From positions 124,001 through 188,000 of the forward strand of contig NZ_JACNEP010000007.1 in the NCBI RefSeq assembly GCF_014270035.1: 64,000 nt of DNA. The letters are read 5' to 3'. Source of the DNA: Neptunicella marina. Lineage in GTDB: Bacteria; Pseudomonadota; Gammaproteobacteria; Enterobacterales; Alteromonadaceae. Positions within the stretch are counted from its first letter, which is position 1. Every line of letters begins with the position of its first letter. The position numbers and the translations under genes were made by a program. The notes under the pieces were generated by a model. The model ran no database searches. It was not told the origin of the DNA and saw nothing but the letters and a program-made list of their open reading frames with translations. Positions 17,052 through 26,562 of the stretch are shown here, one piece after another.

Positions 17052-18194
17052 TTACCTGACAATACTGAACTTCCAGGCGATTTTTTTATGATACTGCTGC
17101 TCTGGTCTTAGTATTGCTGATGGAAAGGAGTGTTGATTAGGTGAATCAGGAAAATACTGAGGTTCGATACAAATTGCTCCTCTTGGACCAAACTGCCGAT
17201 TATTTTTACCGCTAAAATCCCTGGCTATAAAATTACCGGTATAAAGTTGGACTCCGGGTAAATCAGTGAATACACTCATTGCAATTCCAGTAACCTCACT
17301 TTTTATTTCCACCGCTTTATTCAATGTTTGTTTATCGTTTGTATTAATAACCCAGTTGTGATCATAGCCGTGAGCATACAGTAACTGCTGATTCTTTTTA
17401 TCAATGTCATGTATCAGCTTTTTTGACAGCCGAAAATCAAATGGAGTGCCCGCGACAGGTCGTAATTCTCCTGTTGGAATTAAACTGGGGGTAACGGGCG
17501 TGAAGTGTTCGGCCAGTACTTGTACAGCATGGTTTAGTACACTGCCTTCACCGCGCAAATTAAAATAACTATGACTGGTCAGTGATACAGGGGTCTTTTT
17601 GTCAGTATTAGCGCGGATATCAAGCAACAGACGATTATCATTGTTCAGACTGTATGTGGCGGTAATATCAAGATTACCCGGAAATCCCCCATCGCCGTCA
17701 GGGCTTGTCACCTTTAGCGTCACGCCTACTTCTGTATCATTTTGCCAGCTTGAAGCCTGCCATAGCTTTTTGTTTACCCCGGCACTGCCGCTGTGCAAAT
17801 TATGCTGGCCACCATTTTGATCCAGTATATATTTATGCCCATCCAATCGAAAACTCGCATTGGCGATGCGATTGGCAAAACGCCCCACAATGGCACCAAG
17901 ATAACTGTTATCCGCCACATATTTTTCGACAGTATCGTACCCCAGTACGATATCGGTCATGTTGCCATTTTTAGCTGGTAGCTGAATTTTTTGCACTATG
18001 CCACCATAAGTCAGAACAGTAACCTGTGTGCCCATCCTGTTGGACAACTGAAATGCCCATACCGGATGACCGTCATCAAGCTGTCCGAATTTATGCTGTT
18101 GTACGTTTAATGATGGCGAACCAGCCTGCACATCAGTCGCTCCCAGCGTCATCCTGCTAAAAACGGCCACTAACAGGAAATATCTCCAATTCAT
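17052..18194 (-). CDS. galM: Aldose 1-epimerase, exported form
   Basis: 380 aa from ATG 18194, with AAAGGA eight bases upstream (a GTG 18 bp further up is less likely). Signal peptide about 1-22. GalM motifs in order: LTYGGIVQKIQLP, GRFANRIANASF, GGQHNLHSG, the catalytic His in LTSHSYFNL, YDHNWVIN, and the C-terminal Glu in GAICIEPQYFPDSPN. It interconverts alpha and beta anomers of galactose or other aldoses. The signal peptide places it in the periplasm, as in several Alteromonadales sugar-degradation systems. No sugar operon adjoins it; the galactosidase locus is about 38 kb away. Confidence 0.92.
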   Translation of the reverse strand: MNWRYFLLVAVFSRMTLGATDVQAGSPSLNVQQHKFGQLDDGHPVWAFQLSNRMGTQVTVLTYGGIVQKIQLPAKNGNMTDIVLGYDTVEKYVADNSYLGAIVGRFANRIANASFRLDGHKYILDQNGGQHNLHSGSAGVNKKLWQASSWQNDTEVGVTLKVTSPDGDGGFPGNLDITATYSLNNDNRLLLDIRANTDKKTPVSLTSHSYFNLRGEGSVLNHAVQVLAEHFTPVTPSLIPTGELRPVAGTPFDFRLSKKLIHDIDKKNQQLLYAHGYDHNWVINTNDKQTLNKAVEIKSEVTGIAMSVFTDLPGVQLYTGNFIARDFSGKNNRQFGPRGAICIEPQYFPDSPNQHSFPSAILRPEQQYHKKIAWKFSIVR

Positions 18195-18382
18195 CAGCAG
18201 TAGTCCTTTCACTTATTGGGTATTTCAGCCTACCTCAAACAGGGTGATTTTACAGATAATTCAATTTGTTGAGTTAATTGTGAAATCACATTTTGATTAG
18301 GGCGTATTGATCTTTTGGATGAGATCCTGATGTAAATTTGCAATAGTAACGGCTTGTTGGCATTAATAAAGAATCACTATCC

Positions 18383-19681
18383 ATGTATAAACTATCTCTG
18401 TTGCTCATCGCGGGTCTGCTTTCAAATTCAGCACTGGCACAATTATCTTCTGTCGAAAAAGGCCTGATAAATCAGGTTGACCACAATAACCCAGAGGCGG
18501 TCACGCTGCTAAAAGACATCGTGAATATTAACAGTGGCACCATGAATTTCAGCGGCGTAAAAAAAGTTGCTGACCGTTTGATACCGGAATTTGAGGCGTT
18601 GGGGTTTAATGCTCACTTTGAAGATGGCAGTGCATTTAACCGTGCAGGACACCTGATTGCTGAATATAAAAGCGGAAAAGGCCCCCAAATATTAATGATC
18701 GGGCACCTGGACACCGTATTTGAGGCAGACAGTCCGTTTCAGCATTTTGAAATGCTGGACAATAACATGGCTAAGGGTCCTGGTATTGCAGATATGAAAG
18801 GCGGTGATGTCATCATTTTACAAGCGCTAAAGGCGCTGCATCAGGCCAATGAATTGCAGGGTCTTAATATTCGTGTGGTGATGACAGGTGATGAGGAATT
18901 AAATGGAAGACCATTAGCCAAATCTAAACAGGCGCTGGTCGACGCCGCCAAATGGGCCGATATAGCCCTGGGCTTTGAAAATGGTGATGGCAACCCGCGA
19001 ACAGCAAATGTTTCCCGGCGTGGATCGGTCGACTGGACACTAACCATATCGGGCCACGCCTCACACTCGTCACAAATATTTAAGGACAAGGTTGGAGCAG
19101 GTGCTATTTATGAAGCATCACGTATTTTAAACCAGTTTTACCAGCAACTGCGCAGCGAACCGTTACTTACCTTTAACCCGGGCAGAATTATGGGTGGCAC
19201 CACGGTCCACCATAATAAAATGAACAATAGTGGCGATACTTTTGGCAAAAACAATGTGGTGGCGCAGAGTGCGATTGTTACCGGAGATATTCGTGCCGCA
19301 TCGCTTGAGCAGTTAGAACGTGTAAAAGATAAAATGCGCAAAATAGTGGCAGACAACCTGCCACAAACACAGAGCGTCATTGAGATTGGCGAGGGTTATC
19401 CGCCCATGGGCGCAACAGATGGTAACCAACAACTACTGAGCATTTACAGTAACGTGAGTCAGGATCTGGGTCAGGGGCAAGTAGAAGCGGTCAACCCGCT
19501 AAATGCCGGCGCAGCTGATGTGTCGTTTACGGCACAATATGTATCTATGGCACTGGATGGACTCGGCATGAGCGGAACCGCAGGTCATACGGTTAACGAA
19601 ACAGGCAATATGGTCAGCTTGCCCAATCAAACTAAACGCGCCGCCCTACTCTTATACCGTCTGAAAACCATGGCTAAATAA
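18383..19681 (+). CDS. M20 metallopeptidase, glutamate carboxypeptidase (CPG2) type, exported
   Basis: 432 aa. Signal peptide 1-19 (MYKLSLLLIAGLLSNSALA). The di-zinc set is visible: H in IGHLDTVFE, bridging Asp in GIADMKGGD, catalytic Glu pair in MTGDEELNG, and the last His in AGHTVNETG. The lid/dimerisation domain lies between them (GSVDWTLTISGHASHSS). Most similar in layout to Pseudomonas carboxypeptidase G2, which removes C-terminal glutamate. The substrate here is not provable. It is a single gene ending in a strong hairpin. Confidence 0.9.
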   Translation: MYKLSLLLIAGLLSNSALAQLSSVEKGLINQVDHNNPEAVTLLKDIVNINSGTMNFSGVKKVADRLIPEFEALGFNAHFEDGSAFNRAGHLIAEYKSGKGPQILMIGHLDTVFEADSPFQHFEMLDNNMAKGPGIADMKGGDVIILQALKALHQANELQGLNIRVVMTGDEELNGRPLAKSKQALVDAAKWADIALGFENGDGNPRTANVSRRGSVDWTLTISGHASHSSQIFKDKVGAGAIYEASRILNQFYQQLRSEPLLTFNPGRIMGGTTVHHNKMNNSGDTFGKNNVVAQSAIVTGDIRAASLEQLERVKDKMRKIVADNLPQTQSVIEIGEGYPPMGATDGNQQLLSIYSNVSQDLGQGQVEAVNPLNAGAADVSFTAQYVSMALDGLGMSGTAGHTVNETGNMVSLPNQTKRAALLLYRLKTMAK

Positions 19682-19684
19682 ACA

Positions 19685-19714
19685 CAAAAAAGCCGCCCAC
19701 TGGGCGGCTAAAAA
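19685..19714. terminator. Bidirectional terminator
   Basis: AAAAAAGCCGCC-cactg-GGCGGCTAAAAA. It lies just past the M20 peptidase stop and between convergent genes. The plus-strand T tract is weak (TAAAAA); the minus-strand T tract is strong. Confidence 0.8.
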
Positions 19715-19774
19715 CAACAGACACTTAAACAAGTATCCATACAGTTTGTCCATAAACTGCTTCGCTGCAGTGCA

Positions 19775-22231
19775 TTAAAAGTACCCACGTACTCCTGCAG
19801 CGATACTGCGCCCCGGACGTGGCGCAATATCCTTAAGAAACGAGGTATGCACCCGCGCTTCTGTGTTAGTCAGGTTTTGTCCTTTGAGATAAAACACGAT
19901 TTCCTGTGCATCAATAGGTAAGTGATAAGAAATCGTCGCATCCAGCATGATGTAACCATCCGTTGCGGTTTCTAAAGTCTCAACTTTGTCCTGTTTTTGA
20001 TAGCGCGTTACATTTAGGTTAGCGCTGATGTTCTGACCTTCGTACGCGATTTTAGTACCAAAACGCAGTGGTGGTGTGCGTGGTAAATCACCACCATCCA
20101 CTAAACGTGCACGCACATAGTCGGAGAACAACGTAGTTTTAACAGAATCAGTTGCCTGCCAGATAAATTGCGCCTCAAAACCATGTAAAATAGCATCTTC
20201 AGAATGGAACACATAAACAGGCAAATCTGCGTGTTCATGTTCGTGCTCTTCATGCTCTTCTTCGACACCTTCCTCTTCATGCTCATGTTCAAACTCGGCA
20301 ACAAAACCGGTTGGTGACTGATAATAATAATTGTCTACACGGTTATAAAACGCGTTTAGGATAAAACCAAAGTCACCTTCGGTTTTACGCAAGGTCAAAT
20401 CGATATTGTTGGCGGTTTCAAGTTCAAGATCATGATCGGCCAAATCTAAGTGTGATTCTTCACCTTCGTTATGCAACTCAAACAAGGCTCCCACTTCATA
20501 TGTACCTGCACCAATGTGCGGGCCAAAGGATAGTACCTCTGAAGATGAAGGCGCACGTTGAGAACGGGATAAAGACACACCTAAGTTATAACCCGGTGCA
20601 AAATCCCACACTAAACCTGCAGATAAGCTAACTGGGTTAAAGCTTTTACTATAACCAAACAAATCGGCATGTTCGTGGTCGTGATCTTCATGTTCCTCGT
20701 GCTCTTCTTCATCATGATCTTCATCGGCATTATGCAGCTCCAACTCAGGTAAACTCACCGCATTAGATTCAAGTTCAACACGTTCAACACGCGCACCTAA
20801 TTGCACTAACACGTCGCCAAAGTGTTGTTCTTCCATCAACGCCATGGCCAGGGTTTTCGTTTCTGAAGGAGGTGTAAAGGCTTCTTCGCCCTGCGCTTCA
20901 AAGTCACTATTTTTATAGTGTACACTCAAACCACCGGTCCAGCCGGCAACAGCTTGATGCGATAAATCGACACGCAATTCAGAGCTTTTATTTTTAAAAA
21001 TGGTGGAAGGCGCACCGTCTTCGATTTCAGCGTGCTGATAATCTGTATAAGCAGCGCGGGTATTGATGCTACGAATAAAACTATTTTTAAAGTTTAATTC
21101 GCTAAGTAACTGATAACGGTTTTGTTCAAGGTCGGCAAAAACCGCCTCTTCTTCGTGTTCTTCCTCATGATCTTCATCTTCGTGCTCTTCTTCCCCACCA
21201 TGATGATGACCAGGAATGCCGTATTCACGATCTAATCTACCAACAGAAAAACCCACATAGCCGTTATCCAGCAAATAACTGGCACCTAAGGTATAACCGC
21301 TAGAATCTTCACCACTGTTAGCCACATGATTTTCATCTTCATGATCGTGCTCTTCTTCGTGATCATGGTCTTCAATTTCAGCGCTACCGGGTACTTTATA
21401 ATCATCAGACTGACGCCAGAAACCATCTACATGGAATGCAACATCGCCAGAGCCAGTGTTTAAATTAACCGAAGCTAAATCCTGATTATTAACGCTTTGG
21501 TGCTGAAGCAACCATTCGCCACGCGTCTCTGTATCGGTTGGCACGCGCTGATCAACAACATTAACCACACCACCAATGGCACCACTGCCATAAAACAAGG
21601 TTGCAGGACCACGTAATACTTCAATTTGTTCAGCAGTTGACGCTTCTGAAGCAACGGAGTGATCTGGCCCCACACGCGATGCGTCACCCACATCTAAACC
21701 ATTTTGAGTAATTAATACTCTTGGACCACTTAAACCGCGGATAATAGGCGTACTCGCGACACCGGCATAAAAACTGGTTTGTACACCTACTAAGTTTTCA
21801 AGGCTATCACCTAACGTGGATGCCTGTTGCATACGTAATTCATCGCCACCCAATACATTCACTGGAATAGCGGATTCAATGGTAGATGCATGAAATGGAC
21901 TAGCAGTAACATCAACCACTTCGATAGGTGTGGATTTAAGCGTGAGAGTCACATCTTGACTGCCACTAGCGGGTACGACGGCGTCAAAACTCTTGTGCGC
22001 ATATCCTTTGGCTGAAACGTGAATTTCAGCTGCGCCTTGGCTTAGTTCATTTAATACAAAATGCCCTTTGCTATCGGTTGTTGTTTCGACACTTGTGCCT
22101 TTTATCGATACTGTTGCGCCTGCAACAATTTGGCCTTTTGAATTAACAACCTGACCTTCCAGCGATTGCGCAAAAGCAGTAGCAGGAAAAACAGTCGCTA
22201 CAACTATTGCAATCGACGAGAGCTTAAACAT
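19775..22231 (-). CDS. znuD: TonB-dependent receptor with His/Glu-rich loops, zinc uptake (ZnuD-like)
   Basis: 818 aa from ATG 22231, which has GAGG six bases upstream. Signal peptide 1-22 (FPATAFA-QS). Residues 23-105 are a carboxypeptidase-regulatory-like beta domain. The plug is next (STIESAIPVNVLGGDELRMQ, PIIRGLSGPRVL), then a 22-strand barrel. Four long His/Asp/Glu clusters (DHDHEEEHDHEDENH, HHHGGEEEHEDEDHEEEHEE, DEDHDEEEHEEHEDHDHEH and EHEHEEEGVEEEHEEHEHEH) lie in predicted extracellular loops and suit capture of zinc. Two Zur boxes overlap the promoter, which supports zinc as the metal. The first domain is an extra compared with Neisseria ZnuD. Confidence 0.9.
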   Translation of the reverse strand: MFKLSSIAIVVATVFPATAFAQSLEGQVVNSKGQIVAGATVSIKGTSVETTTDSKGHFVLNELSQGAAEIHVSAKGYAHKSFDAVVPASGSQDVTLTLKSTPIEVVDVTASPFHASTIESAIPVNVLGGDELRMQQASTLGDSLENLVGVQTSFYAGVASTPIIRGLSGPRVLITQNGLDVGDASRVGPDHSVASEASTAEQIEVLRGPATLFYGSGAIGGVVNVVDQRVPTDTETRGEWLLQHQSVNNQDLASVNLNTGSGDVAFHVDGFWRQSDDYKVPGSAEIEDHDHEEEHDHEDENHVANSGEDSSGYTLGASYLLDNGYVGFSVGRLDREYGIPGHHHGGEEEHEDEDHEEEHEEEAVFADLEQNRYQLLSELNFKNSFIRSINTRAAYTDYQHAEIEDGAPSTIFKNKSSELRVDLSHQAVAGWTGGLSVHYKNSDFEAQGEEAFTPPSETKTLAMALMEEQHFGDVLVQLGARVERVELESNAVSLPELELHNADEDHDEEEHEEHEDHDHEHADLFGYSKSFNPVSLSAGLVWDFAPGYNLGVSLSRSQRAPSSSEVLSFGPHIGAGTYEVGALFELHNEGEESHLDLADHDLELETANNIDLTLRKTEGDFGFILNAFYNRVDNYYYQSPTGFVAEFEHEHEEEGVEEEHEEHEHEHADLPVYVFHSEDAILHGFEAQFIWQATDSVKTTLFSDYVRARLVDGGDLPRTPPLRFGTKIAYEGQNISANLNVTRYQKQDKVETLETATDGYIMLDATISYHLPIDAQEIVFYLKGQNLTNTEARVHTSFLKDIAPRPGRSIAAGVRGYF

Positions 22232-22243
22232 GGAGAACCTCAT

Positions 22244-22266
22244 TTTTTGTTATACTATATCATTAC
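22244..22266. promoter_or_regulatory. Zur box 1, proximal
   Basis: Core TGTTATACTATATCATT, matching the gammaproteobacterial Zur pattern GAAATGTTATANTATAAC. It ends only 12 bp before the chosen start, so bound Zur would block initiation. Confidence 0.75.
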
Positions 22267-22270
22267 TTGA

Positions 22271-22293
22271 GAAATGTTATACTATCACAACAA
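22271..22293. promoter_or_regulatory. Zur box 2, distal
   Basis: Core GAAATGTTATACTAT, then CACAACAA. The left half is a perfect fit to the Zur consensus GAAATGTTATANTATAAC; the right half is weaker. It is 27 bp (centre to centre) from box 1. Confidence 0.82.
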
Positions 22294-22453
22294 TATAAAG
22301 CAACCCGATTTACGTAAATTCACCGTAAAATACGCTGAATGACAGGTTTAATTGAATGTGGTTAAAAGTAACTGGACACAAGCTGTGTATCATCACGCTC
22401 TGTATAAAAAGCTAAAATGAAACACAAGGTTTGAAGATGGATGCACTCAATAC

Positions 22454-22489
22454 GCCGGGCATTGTAATTGAACGCTAATTACACCCGGC
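22454..22489. repeat. Long inverted repeat between TonB receptor and CPBP genes
   Basis: GCCGGG-cat-TGTAATT, a seven-base loop, then AATTACA-CCCGGC. Thirteen pairs with one three-base bulge. It is past the end of the minus-strand CPBP gene but has no T tract, so it is either a factor-assisted terminator or a stray palindromic element. Confidence 0.6.
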
Positions 22490-22534
22490 ATAAATTTAAT
22501 AGTGATGTATTTAAAATATCAGCCAGCGTTTTTA

Positions 22535-23308
22535 TTAAAATAATGCCGGTAAAGCATGGATGGTAATATCAGCAAAAAAGTGCAGAAACATGGCTGCCAG
22601 CAATCCGCGTTTCCAGTAAGCATATCCATATCCCATACTAACAAAGGTATTACCAAGCACAGTTCCAACGATAGTAAACGGTGTCGCAGCGGAATAAGAC
22701 ATCAAATGTGGAATATGTGCAGCGCCGAAAAACATACCGCTGACAATTATCACACCCCACACTATTTGCGGTGTCAATTGGGTTTTACCCGATACTTTTA
22801 ACACACCAAAACACATTACTGTCATTAGACCAAGTCGGAACCAGACTTCTTCGGCCGTAGCACCGAGAGAAACAATGGTACCGCCCCAAAAACCGCGAAA
22901 TCCATAAGCAGGCATATTGGCGGGCATATTTGACTGATTAACATAACGAATAAGCAACACCATAAGGCCAAGCACAAGACCCAGCTTGATGGCCCAAATC
23001 AGATTGGGTGTTATTTGGCGAAATAACGCACCCGGCCTGGCAATAATGGTTTCGACATCAGGTGCACCCAGGCCGATTTTACGTCCCAGATATAGCCCAG
23101 CAAGGGTCGCTGGCAAATTGACAATAGTGACAAAAACAAGGCTCTGAATGACTAACTGGTTCAGTGGTACCGGGGCTGTATTTTGGCTGGCTAATAAACT
23201 CAGTAACTGTACTGCTGAAGCGAGTATAAAAATAACGCTGGCTGTTTTATAAAAACTAACCTTTTGATTTGACTCAAAATGGGAGGAAGAAACATCCATT
23301 TCATTCAT
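22535..23308 (-). CDS. CPBP-family intramembrane metalloprotease
   Basis: 257 aa, about seven TM helices. The CPBP (CAAX/Abi) motifs are present: EE-x3-R in TAEEVWFRLG, FFGAAHIPHL (FxxxH) and the third conserved His/Asn region in FLHFFADITIHALP. It is an inner-membrane protein; members are prenyl-protein peptidases, bacteriocin self-immunity proteins or stress proteins. The role is unknown here. AGGA lies directly before the first ATG, so the in-frame ATG nine bases later (23299) may be the true start. Confidence 0.82.
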   Translation of the reverse strand: MNEMDVSSSHFESNQKVSFYKTASVIFILASAVQLLSLLASQNTAPVPLNQLVIQSLVFVTIVNLPATLAGLYLGRKIGLGAPDVETIIARPGALFRQITPNLIWAIKLGLVLGLMVLLIRYVNQSNMPANMPAYGFRGFWGGTIVSLGATAEEVWFRLGLMTVMCFGVLKVSGKTQLTPQIVWGVIIVSGMFFGAAHIPHLMSYSAATPFTIVGTVLGNTFVSMGYGYAYWKRGLLAAMFLHFFADITIHALPALF

Positions 23309-23443
23309 TTCCTGTATAAATTTTCCGGCATACTATTGCATGGTTTATAAAGCAACAAGAGTGCCTTACACTTACTTACAGTTTTGCTTAATTCAGACAT
23401 ATGTTGCATCAAATTCTGCGACCCAAATAATAACAGGTGTATT

Positions 23444-24514
23444 GTGGTAACAACCCGTTTAAAACAAGTGCATATGGTGCTTTTATGCAGTTTTTTCACC
23501 TCTTATGCCAGTGGCAAAAACATAACTGAGACAGAATATCAGCAGTGTATATTGCAGGCGGTGGCAGCCGCGGATAAACAAACCACGATTGGCAGTATTA
23601 AACAGCTGTGTTCACCTTTAGCGCAAAAACCTGCGCCAGAAAATGAGCATGCCACAGCACAAACAGCTGCAAACAACACGCTTCCGGACACCCACTACCA
23701 GTTAGGAGCAATTAGCTCCCGTCGCATTGAAGAACTTGAGACCGAATTTACGCCGTATGTGATTACCCCTCACCACGTTAACTATTTTTTACCGGTATTA
23801 ACTACATCAGGCATTAATCATCAGGCATACGATGTTATTGGTGAATATCAGCAACACCTTGAAAATATTGAAGCAAAATTTCAACTCAGCTTCAAAGTAC
23901 CACTAAACAAACACAGTTTATTTGTTAAAGGCGACGGACTGTTTTTAGCCTTTACACTGGAGTCATGGTGGCAGGTTTACGCCAGTAATATTTCCAAACC
24001 TTTTCGCGAGAGTAATTACACTCCCGAAATATTCTACATGGCACCGCTGGATTGGCATCCTTTTGGCGGAAATACTGGCTTTGTAATAGGTCTGGAACAC
24101 CAATCCAATGGTAAAACTCAGGAATTGTCGCGCAGCTGGAATCGAATCTACGGCCATTTTTTGTTTGAAAAAGGCGACTTTGCGCTATCGTTCCGCCCCT
24201 GGTACCGCTTGCCGGAAAAAAACAAAACCTACCCGCTCGATCCCGGTGGCGACGATAATCCTGATATCGCTGATTACATGGGGCATTCAGAGCTGACCAT
24301 GGGATACCGTATAGATGATTTTGAGTTTGGCTTAATGACCCGTCACAACGTATCAACCAACAAAGGCGCGGCAGAGCTCAGTATCACTTTTCCCATGTGG
24401 GGCAAAATCCGTGGTTTTGCAACCTTTTTTAATGGTTACGGTGAAAGCTTAATTGACTACAACTATAAACAAACCCGTTTCGGAATAGGCATTGCTATAA
24501 ATAATATGCTGTAA
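23444..24514 (+). CDS. pldA: Outer-membrane phospholipase A
   Basis: 356 aa from the GTG at 23444 with AGGTG upstream; an ATG at 23474 is the alternative. A short signal sequence follows (MVLLCSFFTSYASG). The catalytic triad of OMPLA is visible in GLEHQSNGKTQELSRSWNR: His219, Ser221 and Asn233. WHPFGGNTGFVIG and the C-terminal strands ending in GIGIAINNML fit a 12-strand barrel. There is an N-terminal extension of about 100 residues before the barrel, longer than in E. coli PldA. It hydrolyses phospholipids that reach the outer leaflet under membrane stress. Single gene, divergent from the CPBP gene. Confidence 0.9.
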   Translation: MVTTRLKQVHMVLLCSFFTSYASGKNITETEYQQCILQAVAAADKQTTIGSIKQLCSPLAQKPAPENEHATAQTAANNTLPDTHYQLGAISSRRIEELETEFTPYVITPHHVNYFLPVLTTSGINHQAYDVIGEYQQHLENIEAKFQLSFKVPLNKHSLFVKGDGLFLAFTLESWWQVYASNISKPFRESNYTPEIFYMAPLDWHPFGGNTGFVIGLEHQSNGKTQELSRSWNRIYGHFLFEKGDFALSFRPWYRLPEKNKTYPLDPGGDDNPDIADYMGHSELTMGYRIDDFEFGLMTRHNVSTNKGAAELSITFPMWGKIRGFATFFNGYGESLIDYNYKQTRFGIGIAINNML

Positions 24515-24534
24515 TCAAGCGCCTCATACAGCAG

Positions 24535-25527
24535 TTAAAACTGCATGGTCGCTGTAGTATCCGCAGTATTTAGCTGTGCAAATTTTTGCCAGTGCAGGTC
24601 GATATCCCGCCTGGGAGAATTGCCAAATAAGCGCGAATACTCCCGCGAGAATTGTGACGGACTTTCATAACCCACCCGATAGGCTGCTGCCGACGCGTCA
24701 AGACTCTCACTTAGCATCAAACGACGTGCTTCCATTAAACGCAAACGTTTCTGATACTGTAACGGACTCATCGACGTTAACTGACGAAAATGATGGTGAA
24801 AAGTGGATTTACTCATGGTTGCTAATTCCGCCAGCGCCTCAACTCTTAAGGGTTCACTAAAGTGATTTTTTAACCATTCCACCGACCGGACAAAACGCAA
24901 TCCCTGACTGCCATCCGCCACGATATGTCTCAATCTCTGCCCCTGCTCACTTAGCAACACCCGCCAGAATATTTCACGTTTAATAACAGGAGCCAGTACT
25001 GGTAAAGATTCAGGCTCATCAAGCAAACTAATCAGACGTGAAAAAGCATCATATAATTCGACAGAACTATGCCCCAGCATCATTCCACTCTCAGTGCCTG
25101 ATACTGATTTTTTGAGCGGAAGCTGCAGAATCAATTCACTTAATACGGCCAGATCCAGTTTTAAAACAACCCCTAAATATGGCTTTTGCGAACTCGCTGT
25201 TAAAACCTGCATACGGGCCGGCAAATCCAGCGATGTAATCAGAAACCGGGTAGGATCATATGTAAATGTGTGCTCTCCCAACATCATGCTCTTTCGCCCC
25301 TGCACTACCAGCGCAATACTCGGCTCAACCACACAGGTGGAGCATTCCGTAGGTGTATCCTGTCGGTAAAATTCCAGCCCTGATATATCAGTCTGATTAA
25401 GTTGCATTAGTAGTGTGCGTTTAACAATTTTGGCTGCTATTTCTGAGCACAAAGAGCTGACTGTGGTGGCACCGGCCATGGGTATCCCGCGACGACTGTT
25501 TACACGTGGGTGAAGTTTATCCTTCAT
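24535..25527 (-). CDS. AraC-family regulator with AraC_N domain (YqhC-like)
   Basis: 330 aa from ATG 25527. The N-terminal AraC_N domain (PF06719 type) spans about 45-200: GLEFYRQDTP, EPSIALVVQGRK, FLITSLDLPA. Two HTH motifs are in the last 100 residues (VEALAELATMSKSTFHHHFR, then AYRVGYESPSQFSREYSRLFG). YqhC, the E. coli relative, activates aldehyde-reductase genes in response to aldehydes. It is divergent from the cupin-cyclophilin-MFS operon, and a 21-bp motif next to it recurs upstream of the alcohol dehydrogenase operon, which marks both as its likely targets. Confidence 0.9.
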   Translation of the reverse strand: MKDKLHPRVNSRRGIPMAGATTVSSLCSEIAAKIVKRTLLMQLNQTDISGLEFYRQDTPTECSTCVVEPSIALVVQGRKSMMLGEHTFTYDPTRFLITSLDLPARMQVLTASSQKPYLGVVLKLDLAVLSELILQLPLKKSVSGTESGMMLGHSSVELYDAFSRLISLLDEPESLPVLAPVIKREIFWRVLLSEQGQRLRHIVADGSQGLRFVRSVEWLKNHFSEPLRVEALAELATMSKSTFHHHFRQLTSMSPLQYQKRLRLMEARRLMLSESLDASAAAYRVGYESPSQFSREYSRLFGNSPRRDIDLHWQKFAQLNTADTTATMQF

Positions 25528-25561
25528 CAATAATGAGACAACCTAAAAGCAGCTAATTCGC

Positions 25562-25582
25562 ACGATTAGGCAATAAATTGCC
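25562..25582 (+). promoter_or_regulatory. Candidate AraC-regulator operator, copy 1
   Basis: ACGATTAGGCAAT followed by AAATTGCC. It contains the inverted repeat GGCAAT/ATTGCC. It lies 72 bp before the cupin operon, in the regulator-cupin intergenic region. 19 of 21 bases recur, same orientation to the gene, upstream of the dehydrogenase operon (29467-29487). Confidence 0.75.
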
Positions 25583-25653
25583 AGTATCCAACTACCTTAA
25601 AACGCCAATGCCTGAAAAGATAACAGTCCACAAACCAATCAAGGGGTAAACAC

Positions 25654-26172
25654 ATGAAATCCATGTCTTTAACAATAATTAGTGCGTTATTTATTGGGGC
25701 TTTGTTGCCTGTAACTCAAGCGGCCGGGCAACAGCCAGCCATCACAGTTATCCAAAATGGCTCACAATATCCCATGCAAGGACTGGGTGCTTTTTTTGAG
25801 GGGCCGGTAAGAGTAGAGCCCCTGTTCTCAGCTCAGGAAAACAACAGAGCGGCAGGTGCGACTGTCACCTTTGAACCCGGCAGTCGAACAAATTGGCATA
25901 CTCATCCATCAGGCCAAACGCTAATTGTTACATCCGGGATGGGATGGGTACAGCAATGGCACGCGCAAAAACAGGTTATCCGTCCAGGTGATGTCATATA
26001 CATACCAGCAAATGTAAAACACTGGCATGGTGCAACCGCTAAGACTGCCATGGTTCACATTGCCATTCAGGAAGCCAAAGAGGGAAAAGTAGTCAACTGG
26101 ATGGAGCCGGTTTCAGATCAACAATATCTGCAAATACAAGACCCTGTATCTGAACAAGCATCGGAGCAATAA
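25654..26172 (+). CDS. Exported cupin protein, (R)-mandelonitrile-lyase-like
   Basis: 172 aa. Signal peptide 1-23 (LPVTQAA-GQ). A single cupin domain has motif 1 [16 protein letters not shown] and motif 2 [13 protein letters not shown], giving His/His/Gln/His metal ligands. It is in the same cupin group as the manganese-dependent (R)-hydroxynitrile lyase of Granulicella, but most members have no proven activity. It is first gene of an operon with a broken cyclophilin-like gene and an MFS transporter. A cytoplasmic paralogue lies at 27788-28228, sharing the motifs and the tail VSDQQYL/VSDEQYL. Confidence 0.83.
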   Translation: MKSMSLTIISALFIGALLPVTQAAGQQPAITVIQNGSQYPMQGLGAFFEGPVRVEPLFSAQENNRAAGATVTFEPGSRTNWHTHPSGQTLIVTSGMGWVQQWHAQKQVIRPGDVIYIPANVKHWHGATAKTAMVHIAIQEAKEGKVVNWMEPVSDQQYLQIQDPVSEQASEQ

Positions 26173-26184
26173 AGGTTAATAGTG

Positions 26185-26531
26185 ATGAATATAGAATTAA
26201 TCGTTGCCGGAAACAGATTGTCAGCCACATTAAATCATACACCTGCTGCGCTCGCATTTTATGCCCAACTGCCACTCGAACTTGAGCTGAATGATTTTGC
26301 AGACAAAGAGAAAATTGCCAACCTGCCTTTTACATTGCCTACCGAGCATGAACCGGCAGGCACAGCAGCTAAACGCGGTGATCTAACCTATTATGCGCCA
26401 TGGGGCAATCTGCCATTTTCTATCAGGATTTTACTTACGCCGCCGGACTGATTCACCTTGGGCATATCACTGACCAGCTTAACCCATTAACTCTCAGCAA
26501 TAAGCTGTATGTTCGAATTGAACCGGCTTAA
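26185..26531 (+). pseudogene. Cyclophilin-like fold protein, interrupted by a one-base frameshift
   Basis: The first frame (ATG 26185, AAAGG nine bases upstream) gives MNIELIVAGNRLSATLNHTP and runs to WGNLPFSIRILLTPPD, then stops at 26451. At the TTTT in 26416-26419 the product should read WGNLPFFYQDFTYAAGLIHL, which is the family's usual ending; it continues in the neighbouring frame to GHITDQLNPL and RIEPA, ending at 26531. One extra T would restore a protein of about 115 residues. So this is either a real inactivating deletion or a homopolymer sequencing error. Family: small cyclophilin-like beta barrel (PF18050 type), function unknown. It sits between the cupin and MFS genes. Confidence 0.75.
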
Positions 26532-26562
26532 ATACAGAGAATAGCGCGTGAAGGAGAAATCT

